The position numbers were made by a program, and so were the translations under genes. DNA of 64,000 nucleotides from Candidatus Hermodarchaeota archaeon (lineage in GTDB: Archaea > Asgardarchaeota > Hermodarchaeia > Hermodarchaeales > Hermodarchaeaceae), in contig JAEOTO010000003.1 of the NCBI GenBank assembly GCA_016839805.1, positions 1 through 64,000 of the forward strand, given 5' to 3'. The notes beneath the pieces were generated by a model. It ran no database searches, was not told the DNA's origin, and worked only from the letters and a program-made list of their open reading frames with translations. Positions 49,862 through 58,380 of this stretch are shown piece by piece. Position 1 is the first letter of the stretch, and each line of letters begins with the position of its first letter.

Positions 49862-49976
49862 GCCGCGGTAGCCAAGTGGTTTACGGCGCAGGCCTGGAAT
49901 TCATTCAATCGTGGAGGAAAACCAAACAGCCTGTGACCTTCGGGTCTCATGGGTTCGAATCCCATCCGCGGCGCCA
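49862..49976 (+). tRNA. tRNA-Ser(GGA) with 28-nt intron, CCA encoded
   Basis: The acceptor stem is GCCGCGG with CCGCGGC, then discriminator G and encoded CCA. The D arm is GCCAAGTGGTTTACGGC, the anticodon stem is CAGGC/GCCTG, and the long variable arm GACCTTCGGGTC marks a class II tRNA. The T arm is ATGGGTTCGAATCCCAT. The anticodon loop is CTGGAA joined to A, which reads UCC. The intron lies after position 37 at about 49900-49927; its ends may be off by one. TGG of the loop can pair with CCA near the intron 3' end, consistent with a bulge-helix-bulge substrate. It is on plus, opposite to cbf5 and uS13. Confidence 0.95.
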
Positions 49977-49999
49977 GTTCTCCTTCTAATTTGAGGATA

Positions 50000-52675
50000 T
50001 TAAGACTTACGTTTCCAGGCTGGAGGATAGGTTCCAGCAGGGATTACAACTCGCATTGTTTTTGCCACTATTCCCGAAGAAGCTTTGAGTATTTGTTGCG
50101 TTGATTGTTGCGCTATTGCCAAAGCAACGAGCTCAGTTTTAATGGTTAGAATAGCAACGGTATCTCCCGGTTTTATGTCATCATGGAGTTGCAGCACACC
50201 TGCCACAGCTAGGTTGGCACCATGGCATAATGCATCGACTGCTGTGTCTCGAATTACAATTTGAGGCAGGTGAGCCACGCCATCCTCCAAAGGGTGTAGA
50301 ATCAGACGGAGAGGTTGCTGGTCTTTCTCCTCTTGCCAGAAATGATAGGCATCGACTACATCATAGAGAGTTGCTAAGGTGGAATCTTCTTTGAAGGGTC
50401 CGGTTCGAGTGCGGCGAAGTTCAGCCATATGAGCTCCACCCCCAAGAGCTTCTCCAATATCATAGCAATTGCTTACAAACGCAGCACCATTCAATGCAAA
50501 ATTATGATGCTGGTTTACGGTTATATCATAGACATAATCGAAATCTGCAGTTGTTTTTTCAACCGCTTTGATTTCGTCCAGAAAGTATTTTGCATTTACT
50601 TGATTTTTCAATGCAATTAGGTCGAAATCGTTCTTAGGCACTACTTTTTGTAATGATTTGACTATTTTTGATAAAATCAGTCTGGTTGGTCTTTTACCTG
50701 TCAATAGTTGATTAAATGCTCCTCCTCTGTAAATTGAATTTTTTGATAACCCATATTGCTGAATTAAATTTTTGATATGGGTTACGCATGATATGGGCAT
50801 TAAGTCTTGTGAGCCATATGATTTGTATCGTGAAAAACGTGTTTCAAATTGCTTAATCTTTTTTTGTTTCTTAGGGTGTTTACATTTCATTAATTGGGAA
50901 AACCGAATTTTGTCAAAAGGCGATTTAATTATCACATGGTATTTTGGAGTTTTTCCACTCTCATCAAAGGTTGAACCTAGTCTTTCATATATCTTTGAAC
51001 GTATTCCAAGGCGTTTTAGTAGTAGAGCTAGTTGAACTGCAATATGATAAAAAGCTGTGTCGTATGCGATCTCTGTGTAAGGTGAATTCGTTTTAATAGT
51101 AACTGTTCCATCGCCATCAAAGTATCCTGACATGAAGTTTGAAATCATATCTTTTGAGAGAGAAGAAAGGTTTTCTAAATGCATAGTTTTCTTTGGACTC
51201 ATAATTCCAAGTTTTTTCGCAATGCCTGCAAGAACGGGATTATTTACCGTCACAAGAAATGTTCCAGAGATTTCTGATTGTCGAATGCTAGTTGCTGGAA
51301 AGAACCGATTTACTGTTTTAATGAAATATTGAATGAGTTTACTTTCTTGGTTGGTAAAAATTACCCTCGTAGGTCGTATGCATTTCTTTTCTTGGACCAC
51401 ACTACCATCAGACGCCACCAAACCTAGTAAGAATAGAAGTTCGGAATTAATTTTCTTCTCTGAAATTGAATAGTAAGCACCTCTCTCGCCTTTGAACGCT
51501 TCAACCATCTCGCAAACTGAAGTCCAATCTAGTCTAGTTTCCTCACAAACTTGGCGAAGATACTTAATTCGAATACCCATTCCTGTTTGGAGAAAGACTC
51601 GCCTGTCTATTCCAAGAATCCTACAGGCTTTTGTTACACTGCCAAACGCTTCTGAAAGGAATTTCTTGCATTGTTTTTTCAGTTCGTTTCCAAGGCAAAG
51701 GAAGTCCTGATCTAAAAGCTCTAGAAGATATGGGATTTTCTCATTTTTTTGAGTTAATTCTCGGGGGCTGAAAAGAAAGTTTCCTGGAACGATGTCTTCT
51801 GCATCTTTCAATAAAGGACCTTTGATATCATCAACTAGTATTTCATGGTCAGGAGTAACTTGGAGTCTAAGACCCGAATCAAGTTTGAGCCTGACCATTT
51901 CAGAAGGCGCTGGTAATTTTTGGACTGCGGTGATGGAGGAAGATTCAAGTTTGTGGTCGTGAAGATTTAAAGAAAGTGTCTCCAAAAATCCCAAATCTAA
52001 TTTATTGGAATTAGAAGAATCCAACCTTGAATCAACGACCTTCGAGATTTGGTGGAGACCTCCATTTTGTAAAAAGAGAAAAGAAGAGGGAGAAACACAT
52101 AACTTTCTGATGTAGGTTCCAGCTTGACAGCCGACGCGAAATAAGACGTTTTTCTCTTCAATTTCTAAGATATGTATGTAGTAGATTTGACGCGTACGAA
52201 CACGCCGTTTTACTGAGGAGCGAACAGGAGGTCGTTGATAAATCGTTCCTACAAACTCTGCTGCAACCTCACGAATTTTATCTGGAGATTCCTCTTGATG
52301 GAGCCGCATAACACAGACGTATTCTTTACCCGATGTAAGGAGTGCATTAGCAATTTTGGTGGAATTTCCAAGCATAACGGGAAGCACACCAGTGACCTGA
52401 GGGTCCAATGTTCCTGCGTGACCTGCTCGATCTAGACGTAGAATACGTTTTACCCAGGACACTACTTCATGGCTAGTCGGCCCAGGAGGCTTTTCTGGGC
52501 TTGTAAAAGGTCAATAACCTCTTAAAGGCAAGCTATCCAGATTGATGATCCCATCCCGAAATAACTCAGGAATGGTTCGCTCCTGTGGAACACGACCATA
52601 AGCCGGATTCGTAGTATCCTCGGCACGCGTTACCAGTTTCCGTTTCTTATCTGCAGGCAGCCGCGGCTTTGTCAC
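50000..52675 (-). CDS. cbf5: H/ACA pseudouridine synthase Cbf5, split by an mRNA intron and carrying an intein
   Basis: Coding parts are 52675..52535 and 52492..50000. The start is GTG 52675 with GGAGGT 7 nt upstream. Exon 1 encodes 47 residues ending ...IINLD; exon 2 continues [18 protein letters not shown]. The catalytic aspartate is D77 in [11 protein letters not shown]. After residues AGTYIRKL the 544-residue intein (179-722) interrupts the protein, and the C-extein resumes with [20 protein letters not shown]. The PUA domain ends the protein. The precursor has 877 residues and spliced Cbf5 would have 333, the normal size. It isomerises uridines guided by H/ACA RNAs with Nop10, Gar1 and L7Ae. 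Unspliced RNA would stop at a TGA after 54 codons. Confidence 0.96.
50468..52099 (-). mobile_element. LAGLIDADG intein in Cbf5 (544 residues)
   Basis: The intein starts with Cys ([14 protein letters not shown]) and ends with [13 protein letters not shown] before the extein Cys, the classical C-terminal splice block with the terminal Asn. Block B is at about residue 83 ([10 protein letters not shown]-x-x-H). The homing endonuclease has two dodecapeptides, [12 protein letters not shown] near residue 225 and [12 protein letters not shown] near 328, each with its catalytic acid. A helix-turn-helix-like segment ([18 protein letters not shown]) and a second one near the C-terminus ([17 protein letters not shown]) may aid DNA binding. 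All splicing residues look intact, so it should be active. Confidence 0.95.
52493..52534 (-). other. Archaeal mRNA intron in cbf5 (42 nt) with bulge-helix-bulge
   Basis: Exon 1 ends ...CTGGAT and exon 2 starts AAGCCT. CTGG (52540-52537) pairs with CCAG (52498-52495) as the 4-bp central helix. Bulges are ATA (52536-52534) and AAA (52494-52492). GCTTG (52533-52529) pairs with CAAGC (52503-52499) as inner helix. Cleavage after the second nucleotide of each bulge, as tRNA endonuclease does, removes 42 nt and joins GAT to AAG, giving INLDKPPG. The in-frame TGA is inside the excised part. The outer helix is weak. Confidence 0.93.
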
Positions 52676-52712
52676 ACTGAGGACCTCCTCAACCCCATCA
52701 CAGGGGGCTCAG

Positions 52713-52988
52713 CTACTCTTTGTCTATCTCTTTCATAAAGGGCGTGAGCTTTGCACTCGAAATCGCCTTCGTGATTTCCTTGTTATCAGCACTGGCTTTG
52801 ATTTTAATTGTCTTTTTTGTCGGCGTTATGTGATCGACATTAGATCGCCGTCGACGGACTCCGGTTATTTCCGGAGGGCCAGTAATGAGTACGAAATTCT
52901 TGTCAATTCGTTCTACAACAACACATTTTCTACCCGATTCTCGACCATGGGTCTTAACACAAATTCTTCCAACTTCAACTAAGCTCAT
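52713..52988 (-). CDS. rpl14e: Large ribosomal subunit protein eL14
   Basis: 91 residues. EVGRICVKTHGRESGRKCVV, VERIDKNFVLITGP and the basic EITGVRRRRSNVDHITP segment match eL14. It ends in a short Lys/Glu region. It is 37 nt upstream of the cbf5 GTG and shares its transcript. Confidence 0.95.
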   Translation of the reverse strand: MSLVEVGRICVKTHGRESGRKCVVVERIDKNFVLITGPPEITGVRRRRSNVDHITPTKKTIKIKASADNKEITKAISSAKLTPFMKEIDKE

Positions 52989-53041
52989 GACGAATATACC
53001 TCCACCGGTTGACAGTCAGCTGTTGTGTTGCCGCAACAGCT

Positions 53042-53596
53042 TCATTCAGTTGTCGTCCCAGAGGACGCAAGGTACGCCTTCACCGCCGCTATACATAACT
53101 CTATCGTCGATGCAGCATTCCAACGTTCTGTATTCAAAATGAGGTCATAAAACCGTGTGTTTGAGACATCGATGCCATAAAATTCATGAAATCGCTGTTG
53201 TTCACTTTCTTCGCGGATTCGTGTTTCCTTTAATACTTCTTCATAGGATCGGTTTTCACGATTGGCAATACGAAGTGCGCGAACTTCAATAGAGGCATTT
53301 AAGTAGATTTTCAGATCAGCAAACCGACGGGCAACCCATCCAGCAATGTATGCATCAATAACAACATTACCCTTTTCAGCTTCACGTTGAGTGCGCTTAT
53401 CGATTTCTTGGTCAATCTTTGGATCCTTTTCAGCGATTTGGCTTAGCTCACCTAAAGAAACCTCTTTTTCTTTGGCGAGCTGTCGAAAAAGCATTCCCGC
53501 AGAGATGTAACGAAGATTAAAGGTATCTGCAAGGGCACAAGCGATCGTTGTGGTACCTGCTCCGTGTAAACCACTGACCGCGATTGTCAAGGTCAT
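53042..53596 (-). CDS. cmk: Archaeal cytidylate kinase
   Basis: 184 residues from ATG 53596, with GGAGGG 6-8 nt upstream. IAVSGLHGAGTTTIACALAD is the P-loop (G-x4-G-T-T form typical of archaeal CMP kinase), FRQLAKEKEVSLGEL follows, and VIDAYIAGWVARRFADLKIY matches the NMP-binding part. It phosphorylates CMP/dCMP. It lies between the EMC3-like protein and eL14, the usual place; the eL34 gene that often sits here is absent. Confidence 0.94.
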   Translation of the reverse strand: MTLTIAVSGLHGAGTTTIACALADTFNLRYISAGMLFRQLAKEKEVSLGELSQIAEKDPKIDQEIDKRTQREAEKGNVVIDAYIAGWVARRFADLKIYLNASIEVRALRIANRENRSYEEVLKETRIREESEQQRFHEFYGIDVSNTRFYDLILNTERWNAASTIELCIAAVKAYLASSGTTTE

Positions 53597-53617
53597 GGCA
53601 AACCCTCCACACCCAAT

Positions 53618-54262
53618 CTACATGCCTGGTGTCATGCCTGACGTCATACTGGTGCCAAGAAGTTTTTGGATAACCATGTTCATAGTAAAACTGCAGATGA
53701 TATACCAGTAAATATAGAGTAATCCCATTCCACCCAAGGGAACCCCTGGCCACTGTCCAAACTGCCAGCCGAACCCCACGCCCAGAGGACCCAATATCTG
53801 CGCAAAATTAAGTGGAGACCAAATTACCGGACCAGGAATTGCTGCACCAGGGAAGGTGATTCCAGGATCAACAAAAACCCCGTTCATGACAGTATAGATA
53901 ATGATGAAGGGAAGGATAGTAATCAACATCGGGAAACAAGATTGTTTACTGACCTCCCCCTGGAGTTTCATAACATAACGTTCACGGCGTTTAACCTTCA
54001 AATCGAGTTTCCGTTTCACCTTTGGATCGGTTTCTTCTTTAGCTCGCTTCTTCATATCCTGCCATTTCTTGATTTCTTCACGAGACCGTTTCAATCGGTC
54101 GTAGTCAATGAAACGACGATTAACGAGGTTTGACGTCAAAGAAACGATAAGGCTGATCGTCATAACAACAACAGCAGCCAGAGGTGGATAGGCCCATGGT
54201 CCCAGCATTAATCGTATAGCGAGCGCCAAATCGATAAGAGGATTAAATTGCACAGCTATCAC
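53618..54262 (-). CDS. EMC3/TMCO1-like membrane insertase (DUF106)
   Basis: 214 residues, Oxa1/YidC superfamily. A first membrane helix (AVVVMTISLIVSLTSNLVN) is followed by a cytoplasmic coiled-coil hairpin (DRLKRSREEIKKWQDMKKRA and DLKVKRRERYVMKLQGEV), then two more helices (CFPMLITILPFIIIYTVMNG and YIYWYIICSFTMNMVI). This is the archaeal DUF106 layout, homologous to eukaryotic EMC3 and TMCO1. It inserts membrane proteins with SecY, which is two genes upstream. The start is GTG overlapping the AdkA stop (GTGA); a GTG at 54253 is an alternative. Confidence 0.92.
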   Translation of the reverse strand: MIAVQFNPLIDLALAIRLMLGPWAYPPLAAVVVMTISLIVSLTSNLVNRRFIDYDRLKRSREEIKKWQDMKKRAKEETDPKVKRKLDLKVKRRERYVMKLQGEVSKQSCFPMLITILPFIIIYTVMNGVFVDPGITFPGAAIPGPVIWSPLNFAQILGPLGVGFGWQFGQWPGVPLGGMGLLYIYWYIICSFTMNMVIQKLLGTSMTSGMTPGM

Positions 54263-54846
54263 ACCTTCAAGAGTAGCTCAGCAAAGGCAGTTGCAGCTTC
54301 TTCTGCTTTACCCTCTACATTCTTAAGAATCATAACGGTCGCACCAGTCAAAGTCCCAACAGCGATTGCCGCAGATCTGCAAAGAAATTGATGGGTTGCT
54401 ATACTCTCAACCAGTTGTGCATCACGAGTTCGAGAAGCATCCTTAACGCGGCGTTTTGCAATATTCTCAGGATCAGCCTCTACCAGTACAATCGAGGCAG
54501 GTCGAAGCGCTTCAGCCACCCATTGGGGTAAACCGATAAGAAACCCGCCCTCAGCCGTCTGAATCAACGTGTGAGTATCCACCACCACAACCTGTGATCG
54601 ACTCATCGCAGCAATTCGTTCACCTGCAAGTTTCTGGACTTCACGCTGCTTCTTAATCGGTAACAATCGTAATTCATCCCGACTTTCCACAAGACGCCGC
54701 TTCTGTGCAATCTCAAACATAACAGATCCATAGGTGACAAGGGAGACGTTAAGCCGATCCTGCACTTTTCGAATCGCATCAGTAACTACTGTCGTTTTCC
54801 CAACGCCAGGAACACCACTGACCACAACGACCTTACGCACTTGCAC
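54259..54846 (-). CDS. adkA: Archaeal adenylate kinase
   Basis: 195 residues from GTG 54846, with GGAGGT 5 nt upstream; GTG 54861 would add five residues. KVVVVSGVPGVGKTTV is the P-loop, followed by NVSLVTYGSVMFEIAQK, DELRLLPIKKQREVQKLAG and VVDTHTLIQTAEGGFLIGLP. It is the archaeal AdkA type, not the bacterial one. It equilibrates ATP, ADP and AMP. It lies 95 nt downstream of SecY. Confidence 0.94.
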   Translation of the reverse strand: MQVRKVVVVSGVPGVGKTTVVTDAIRKVQDRLNVSLVTYGSVMFEIAQKRRLVESRDELRLLPIKKQREVQKLAGERIAAMSRSQVVVVDTHTLIQTAEGGFLIGLPQWVAEALRPASIVLVEADPENIAKRRVKDASRTRDAQLVESIATHQFLCRSAAIAVGTLTGATVMILKNVEGKAEEAATAFAELLLKV

Positions 54847-54941
54847 ACAACCGACCTCCACCAGAGAGATGGCACCATCTCTGCCACAGCCTTAAGAGCT
54901 TTTCGAGCCTTTCAATCCACATCATAAAAATGAATGCAACG

Positions 54942-56522
54942 TTACTCCAAGCCAAGGAGACCACGCATCATCGGATGCATCTCACCTAACTGCTCCTTCG
55001 CAAGTATCTCGAAATATTGCCGCATTATGCCTACGGCTAGAAGTATGCCGATGCCTGTGCTTAATGTTCCTAGTAAGTCGGCGAAAGCGGCGAGGGCGCC
55101 GATGATGAGTCCGCCAAGGATAGCGACGACGGGGATGTAGCGGTTGAGGATTTTTTCGATGACGGCAGGTGATCGTCGGAAACCGGGAACTTGCATGCCA
55201 GCGCCAATGAGTTGGCGGGAGACGTCGCGTGGAGATATGCCGGATACATCGATCCAGAGTCGGGCGAATCCTGCGCAGAAAAGCATGAGGAGGAGGGCAT
55301 AGCCGACGGCTTGGAGTCCTCCGGTGATTTCGAGGAGGCCACCGATTCCGGTTGGTGGTGTGAGGAACCAGACGAAGCATATGGGATCTGGAACAAGATA
55401 GTTTGTTCCTGTAGGCTGGGTGTATCTTGCGATGAGTTGGAACCAGAAGGCAAAGGGGCTAGCTCCAGGCGATCCTGGAACAAGGTTAAGTCCAAGGGCA
55501 GGATTGGTCCAAAGTATTTGGGTGATGAAAAGGATGTTAGCATAGAGAGCTTGGGTGAAGATGACGGGTATGTTGGAGACGTAGAGCAGTTTGATGGGAT
55601 ACTGTCCGCGGAAGCCCCGGTATCGGGCATATTGTAAGGGGATATTCACCCTGAATGATTCCATATAGATTACAAGGACAAAGACGAGGAACGTCGTGAA
55701 GACACCGAGCATACTGGCTCTTGGATTGCCAGGTCTGATCCAGATGATGTATGGATTTGCGATTGGTGCATCCACATTGAAAACAGGATCCCAGATATAT
55801 GCAGGGTTCCAGCCTACTGAGGCGAGAGCGTTTAGATTTTGGACTGTAAAGGGGAGAATCCCAGAGAAGCCCACGAAGTTTTCGTGTGCTCCGAAGGGGA
55901 TATCAGCGCTTTGGGCGGGTGTGATAGAAAACATGCCCCAGAGAATTTGGGTGCAGACGTTAGCCATGATGAAGAGGCTGACACCGCTGCCGAGTCCCCA
56001 GCCCTTCTGGATAGTCTCGTCCATGAGGATGACAATTATTCCTGAGAACATGAGTTGGAGCAACACTAGTATGGCGGCGCCGATGGGGAGTTGGTCGGTA
56101 CCAAGTGCGCCGTAAGCTCCTGCGAAGATGTAGGCCACAGCTTGAAAGGCAGTCATGAAAACGGCGAGGACCTTTTGGGCACCAGTATAGAGTGACCGTT
56201 GATAAGGGTCAGACATATCTACGCGAATGAGTTGGCTGCCTACCAAGAGTTGCATAATCAGGCCAGCAGTTACAATAGGTCCGATACCCAGTTCCATTAG
56301 GGTGCCGCGTTGCGAGGCTAAAATTGTCCGAAGCCAGAAGAAATAGTCAAACCCTAATTCCGGTTGGATTCCATAGAGGGGCAGATTTGCCATGATGAGA
56401 TAGATAATGAGGATGATTGCAGTCCAGGCGAATTTTTCACGGAAAGAGACCTTGCGGTCGGGTGCCTTGACTTCTGGCATGATGCGAACCAATGGACGCA
56501 GTGCGTTAAGAAAACGACTCAT
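54942..56522 (-). CDS. secY: Protein translocase subunit SecY
   Basis: 526 residues with ten membrane helices. FREKFAWTAIILIIYLIMAN is helix 1, the lumenal plug follows, GIGPIVTAGLIMQLLVGSQL is helix 2, MDETIQKGWGLGSGVSLFIM is helix 4, and YIPVVAILGGLIIGALAAFA is helix 9 in the gate. Cytoplasmic loops include YARYRGFRGQYPIKLLYVSN and GISPRDVSRQLIGAGMQVPG. It forms the protein-conducting channel with SecE and Sbh. It is longer than the ~470 residues usual in archaea, with insertions between helices 5 and 6 and around 8. Codons end in C as often as in the actin gene. Confidence 0.97.
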   Translation of the reverse strand: MSRFLNALRPLVRIMPEVKAPDRKVSFREKFAWTAIILIIYLIMANLPLYGIQPELGFDYFFWLRTILASQRGTLMELGIGPIVTAGLIMQLLVGSQLIRVDMSDPYQRSLYTGAQKVLAVFMTAFQAVAYIFAGAYGALGTDQLPIGAAILVLLQLMFSGIIVILMDETIQKGWGLGSGVSLFIMANVCTQILWGMFSITPAQSADIPFGAHENFVGFSGILPFTVQNLNALASVGWNPAYIWDPVFNVDAPIANPYIIWIRPGNPRASMLGVFTTFLVFVLVIYMESFRVNIPLQYARYRGFRGQYPIKLLYVSNIPVIFTQALYANILFITQILWTNPALGLNLVPGSPGASPFAFWFQLIARYTQPTGTNYLVPDPICFVWFLTPPTGIGGLLEITGGLQAVGYALLLMLFCAGFARLWIDVSGISPRDVSRQLIGAGMQVPGFRRSPAVIEKILNRYIPVVAILGGLIIGALAAFADLLGTLSTGIGILLAVGIMRQYFEILAKEQLGEMHPMMRGLLGLE

Positions 56523-56613
56523 GCCGGTTACCCCATTCTACTCCGAGTTTCCATTTATTTGAAATAGTAGGTTGCGACAGCTGAGATAAATTACACTTTA
56601 ATTGTGTTTTGGT

Positions 56614-57285
56614 TCAGGTCTTGGATTTACCTTTTGTAGCTGTCGCTCGTTTAGTTTTTGGTTTGGTAGTCATACTTTTTTTAGCAGATTTGGCTTTGGG
56701 AGTGGTTTTTCTTGATTTTGTTGTTGGTGTGGTCTTTGGTTTAGCTTTGACCTTGGTCTTAGACTTAACCTTCGGTTTTCTTTTAGCCTTCGGCTTGGGT
56801 TCTGGTTTAGGTTGTAGTGAGGGAGCCGGGTGTTTGGTTGGCTCCTGGATTTTTCCTTTCGTACTACCTCCCGCCGCCTTAATTTTTTCAGCTGCCCGAT
56901 GAGTGAAGAGTTGAGCCGTCACTGCTAAGGGAATAGTGATTGTTCCAGTCCCCATGACCTTATCGTAACCGTGTTCGGTTAGGTTAATGGAAATGGGGGC
57001 ACCCTTTGCTGGAGGTTTCCCCTCAGTAAATTTCGGTAGATTCCGCACAATGTCTTTAATGTTGATGATCTGAAATGATTGGCGAAGTTTTGTTGGTCGA
57101 CTGAACCCGTGTTTTCCAAATCGGTCAGGGTCCTTTGCTGTTACATAGGTCCAATCGTGCTTTTTTCCGCCGGTTTTACCTTTGCCACCACGTTGACCGC
57201 CTTTTCGATGTTGACCAACACGACCGTATCCGTGACTTCGGCTGCCACGGCGTTGACGGACCCGTTTCGGTTTACGTACTACCAT
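56614..57285 (-). CDS. rpl15: Large ribosomal subunit protein uL15 with long basic tail
   Basis: 223 residues. RQRRGSRSHGYGRVGQHRKG, GKTGGKKHDWTYV, RFGKHGFSRP and PLAVTAQLFTHRAAEKIKAA are the core, which ends near residue 143. The last ~80 residues are a Lys/Pro/Thr-rich tail (KAKRKPKVKSKTKVKAKP), absent from typical archaeal uL15 of ~145 residues. It follows the small heat-shock gene by 19 nt. Confidence 0.97.
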   Translation of the reverse strand: MVVRKPKRVRQRRGSRSHGYGRVGQHRKGGQRGGKGKTGGKKHDWTYVTAKDPDRFGKHGFSRPTKLRQSFQIINIKDIVRNLPKFTEGKPPAKGAPISINLTEHGYDKVMGTGTITIPLAVTAQLFTHRAAEKIKAAGGSTKGKIQEPTKHPAPSLQPKPEPKPKAKRKPKVKSKTKVKAKPKTTPTTKSRKTTPKAKSAKKSMTTKPKTKRATATKGKSKT

Positions 57286-57304
57286 AATTATTCGCTCCTG
57301 ATGT

Positions 57305-57847
57305 TTACCGTTTTTTGAGTTGGATCTCTAGGATTCCATTATTGTAGGTTGTTTTTACTGAATTTTTGTCAACTGCTGCAGGAAGATCAAGATCTTTAGC
57401 ATACTTGCGATCAGAACTGGCAACTTGAATTGTAACACTGTAATCCTCGACTTTGACTTGTAGGTCATCTTCCTTAACTCCAGGTAGTTCGGCTAAGATG
57501 ATGATGTCGTTATCCTGTTCCATTACATCAATCATGGGTTCACGTTCTTCTCGAACTACAGGAGGTGCACCTTCAGGGTTGAGGTTACCAAAGGGATTCA
57601 GTCGCATTTTCCCATCTGGTCCGAGTGCAGCAGAAAATCCCCATACCATTGGATTCTTTTGTAGGTGTTTTAGGATTTCTTCAAATTGATTCTGTGCATC
57701 GGGCCCAAAGAGTTCTTCAGGGTCGGTTTCTGAGAACATTTTCATGATTTCTTCGAACATCTGTTGTATGGCTTCGAACTGCATGTTGAATGAGTCGTCA
57801 TCCCACCAACGTTTGCGTTTCTTTCGATCTTCTTCCTCTGAGGGCAA
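57305..57847 (-). CDS. hsp20: Small heat-shock protein (Hsp20/alpha-crystallin)
   Basis: 180 residues from TTG 57847; an ATG at residue 22 is the only later alternative. The N-terminal ~95 residues are variable (KRKRWWDDDSFNMQFEAIQQ, MFEEIMKMFSE). The alpha-crystallin domain runs from PMIDVMEQDNDIIILAELPG to the end, with GVKEDDLQVKVEDYSVTIQV and YNNGILEIQLKKR. It lacks the usual C-terminal I-x-I extension. It binds unfolding proteins. The position between uL30 and uL15 inside the spc-like operon is unusual and suggests co-expression with the ribosome. Confidence 0.93.
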   Translation of the reverse strand: MPSEEEDRKKRKRWWDDDSFNMQFEAIQQMFEEIMKMFSETDPEELFGPDAQNQFEEILKHLQKNPMVWGFSAALGPDGKMRLNPFGNLNPEGAPPVVREEREPMIDVMEQDNDIIILAELPGVKEDDLQVKVEDYSVTIQVASSDRKYAKDLDLPAAVDKNSVKTTYNNGILEIQLKKR

Positions 57848-57884
57848 TTTTAATCCAACCTTTCTTAGTAATAGTAATTTTCCT

Positions 57885-58379
57885 TCATGACATCCGTTGT
57901 ACTAAGGTGTTGATATCGGTTCCTCGATATCCTAGTTCTCCTTTCTGTTGAAATGTGTGTTTAATACTCCCTTTGAATCCCTTCGATGGAGGGCGTAATC
58001 GGAAGACTTTCTTCAATTTGGGAAGTGTAGAAATTTCAGCTTTTAATGACACGATAGCTGCAGCATATTCGTCCACAGTCTTGAATTTGGTATACTTAGC
58101 TACGTACTCGTCGGTAACTCGTTTATCTCCTCTAAGTCTGCCACGTTTGCGTAAGAGCTTTGTTAATGTAGGGACATCTAGTTCTCCCCATGTGATAGCA
58201 TCTTTGGCTTTTTGTAGCATCCCCAGATATGAGGGGCGCTTATCAATAACCACTGCATGATTAACCCGAGATAGACTTAGCTGGGATAAAGTCTCCTTAG
58301 ATTCTTGGCGTAGTCCGATACCACTCCGAATTCGAACGACTATCATGGGCGTATTCGAGTCCTTGGATTCTTCCGACAT
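57885..58379 (-). CDS. rpl30: Large ribosomal subunit protein uL30
   Basis: 164 residues, the archaeal/eukaryotic long form. IVVRIRSGIGLRQESKETLS, LSRVNHAVVIDKRPSYLGML, KDAITWGELDVPTLTKLLRK and RLRPPSKGFKGSIKHTFQQK are signatures. It lies 1 nt downstream of uS5. Confidence 0.97.
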   Translation of the reverse strand: MSEESKDSNTPMIVVRIRSGIGLRQESKETLSQLSLSRVNHAVVIDKRPSYLGMLQKAKDAITWGELDVPTLTKLLRKRGRLRGDKRVTDEYVAKYTKFKTVDEYAAAIVSLKAEISTLPKLKKVFRLRPPSKGFKGSIKHTFQQKGELGYRGTDINTLVQRMS

Positions 58380-58380
58380 A

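Noticed and set aside
52466-52534. cbf5 as a pseudogene broken by a stop codon
   Set aside because: The stop is inside a segment with a perfect BHB, and splicing restores the conserved motif exactly. The rest of the gene is intact.
55191-55637. 148-codon plus-strand frame opposite SecY
   Set aside because: It is a mirror of the C-ending codons of SecY. The composition is acidic and unlike a protein domain, and SecY is unmistakable on the other strand.
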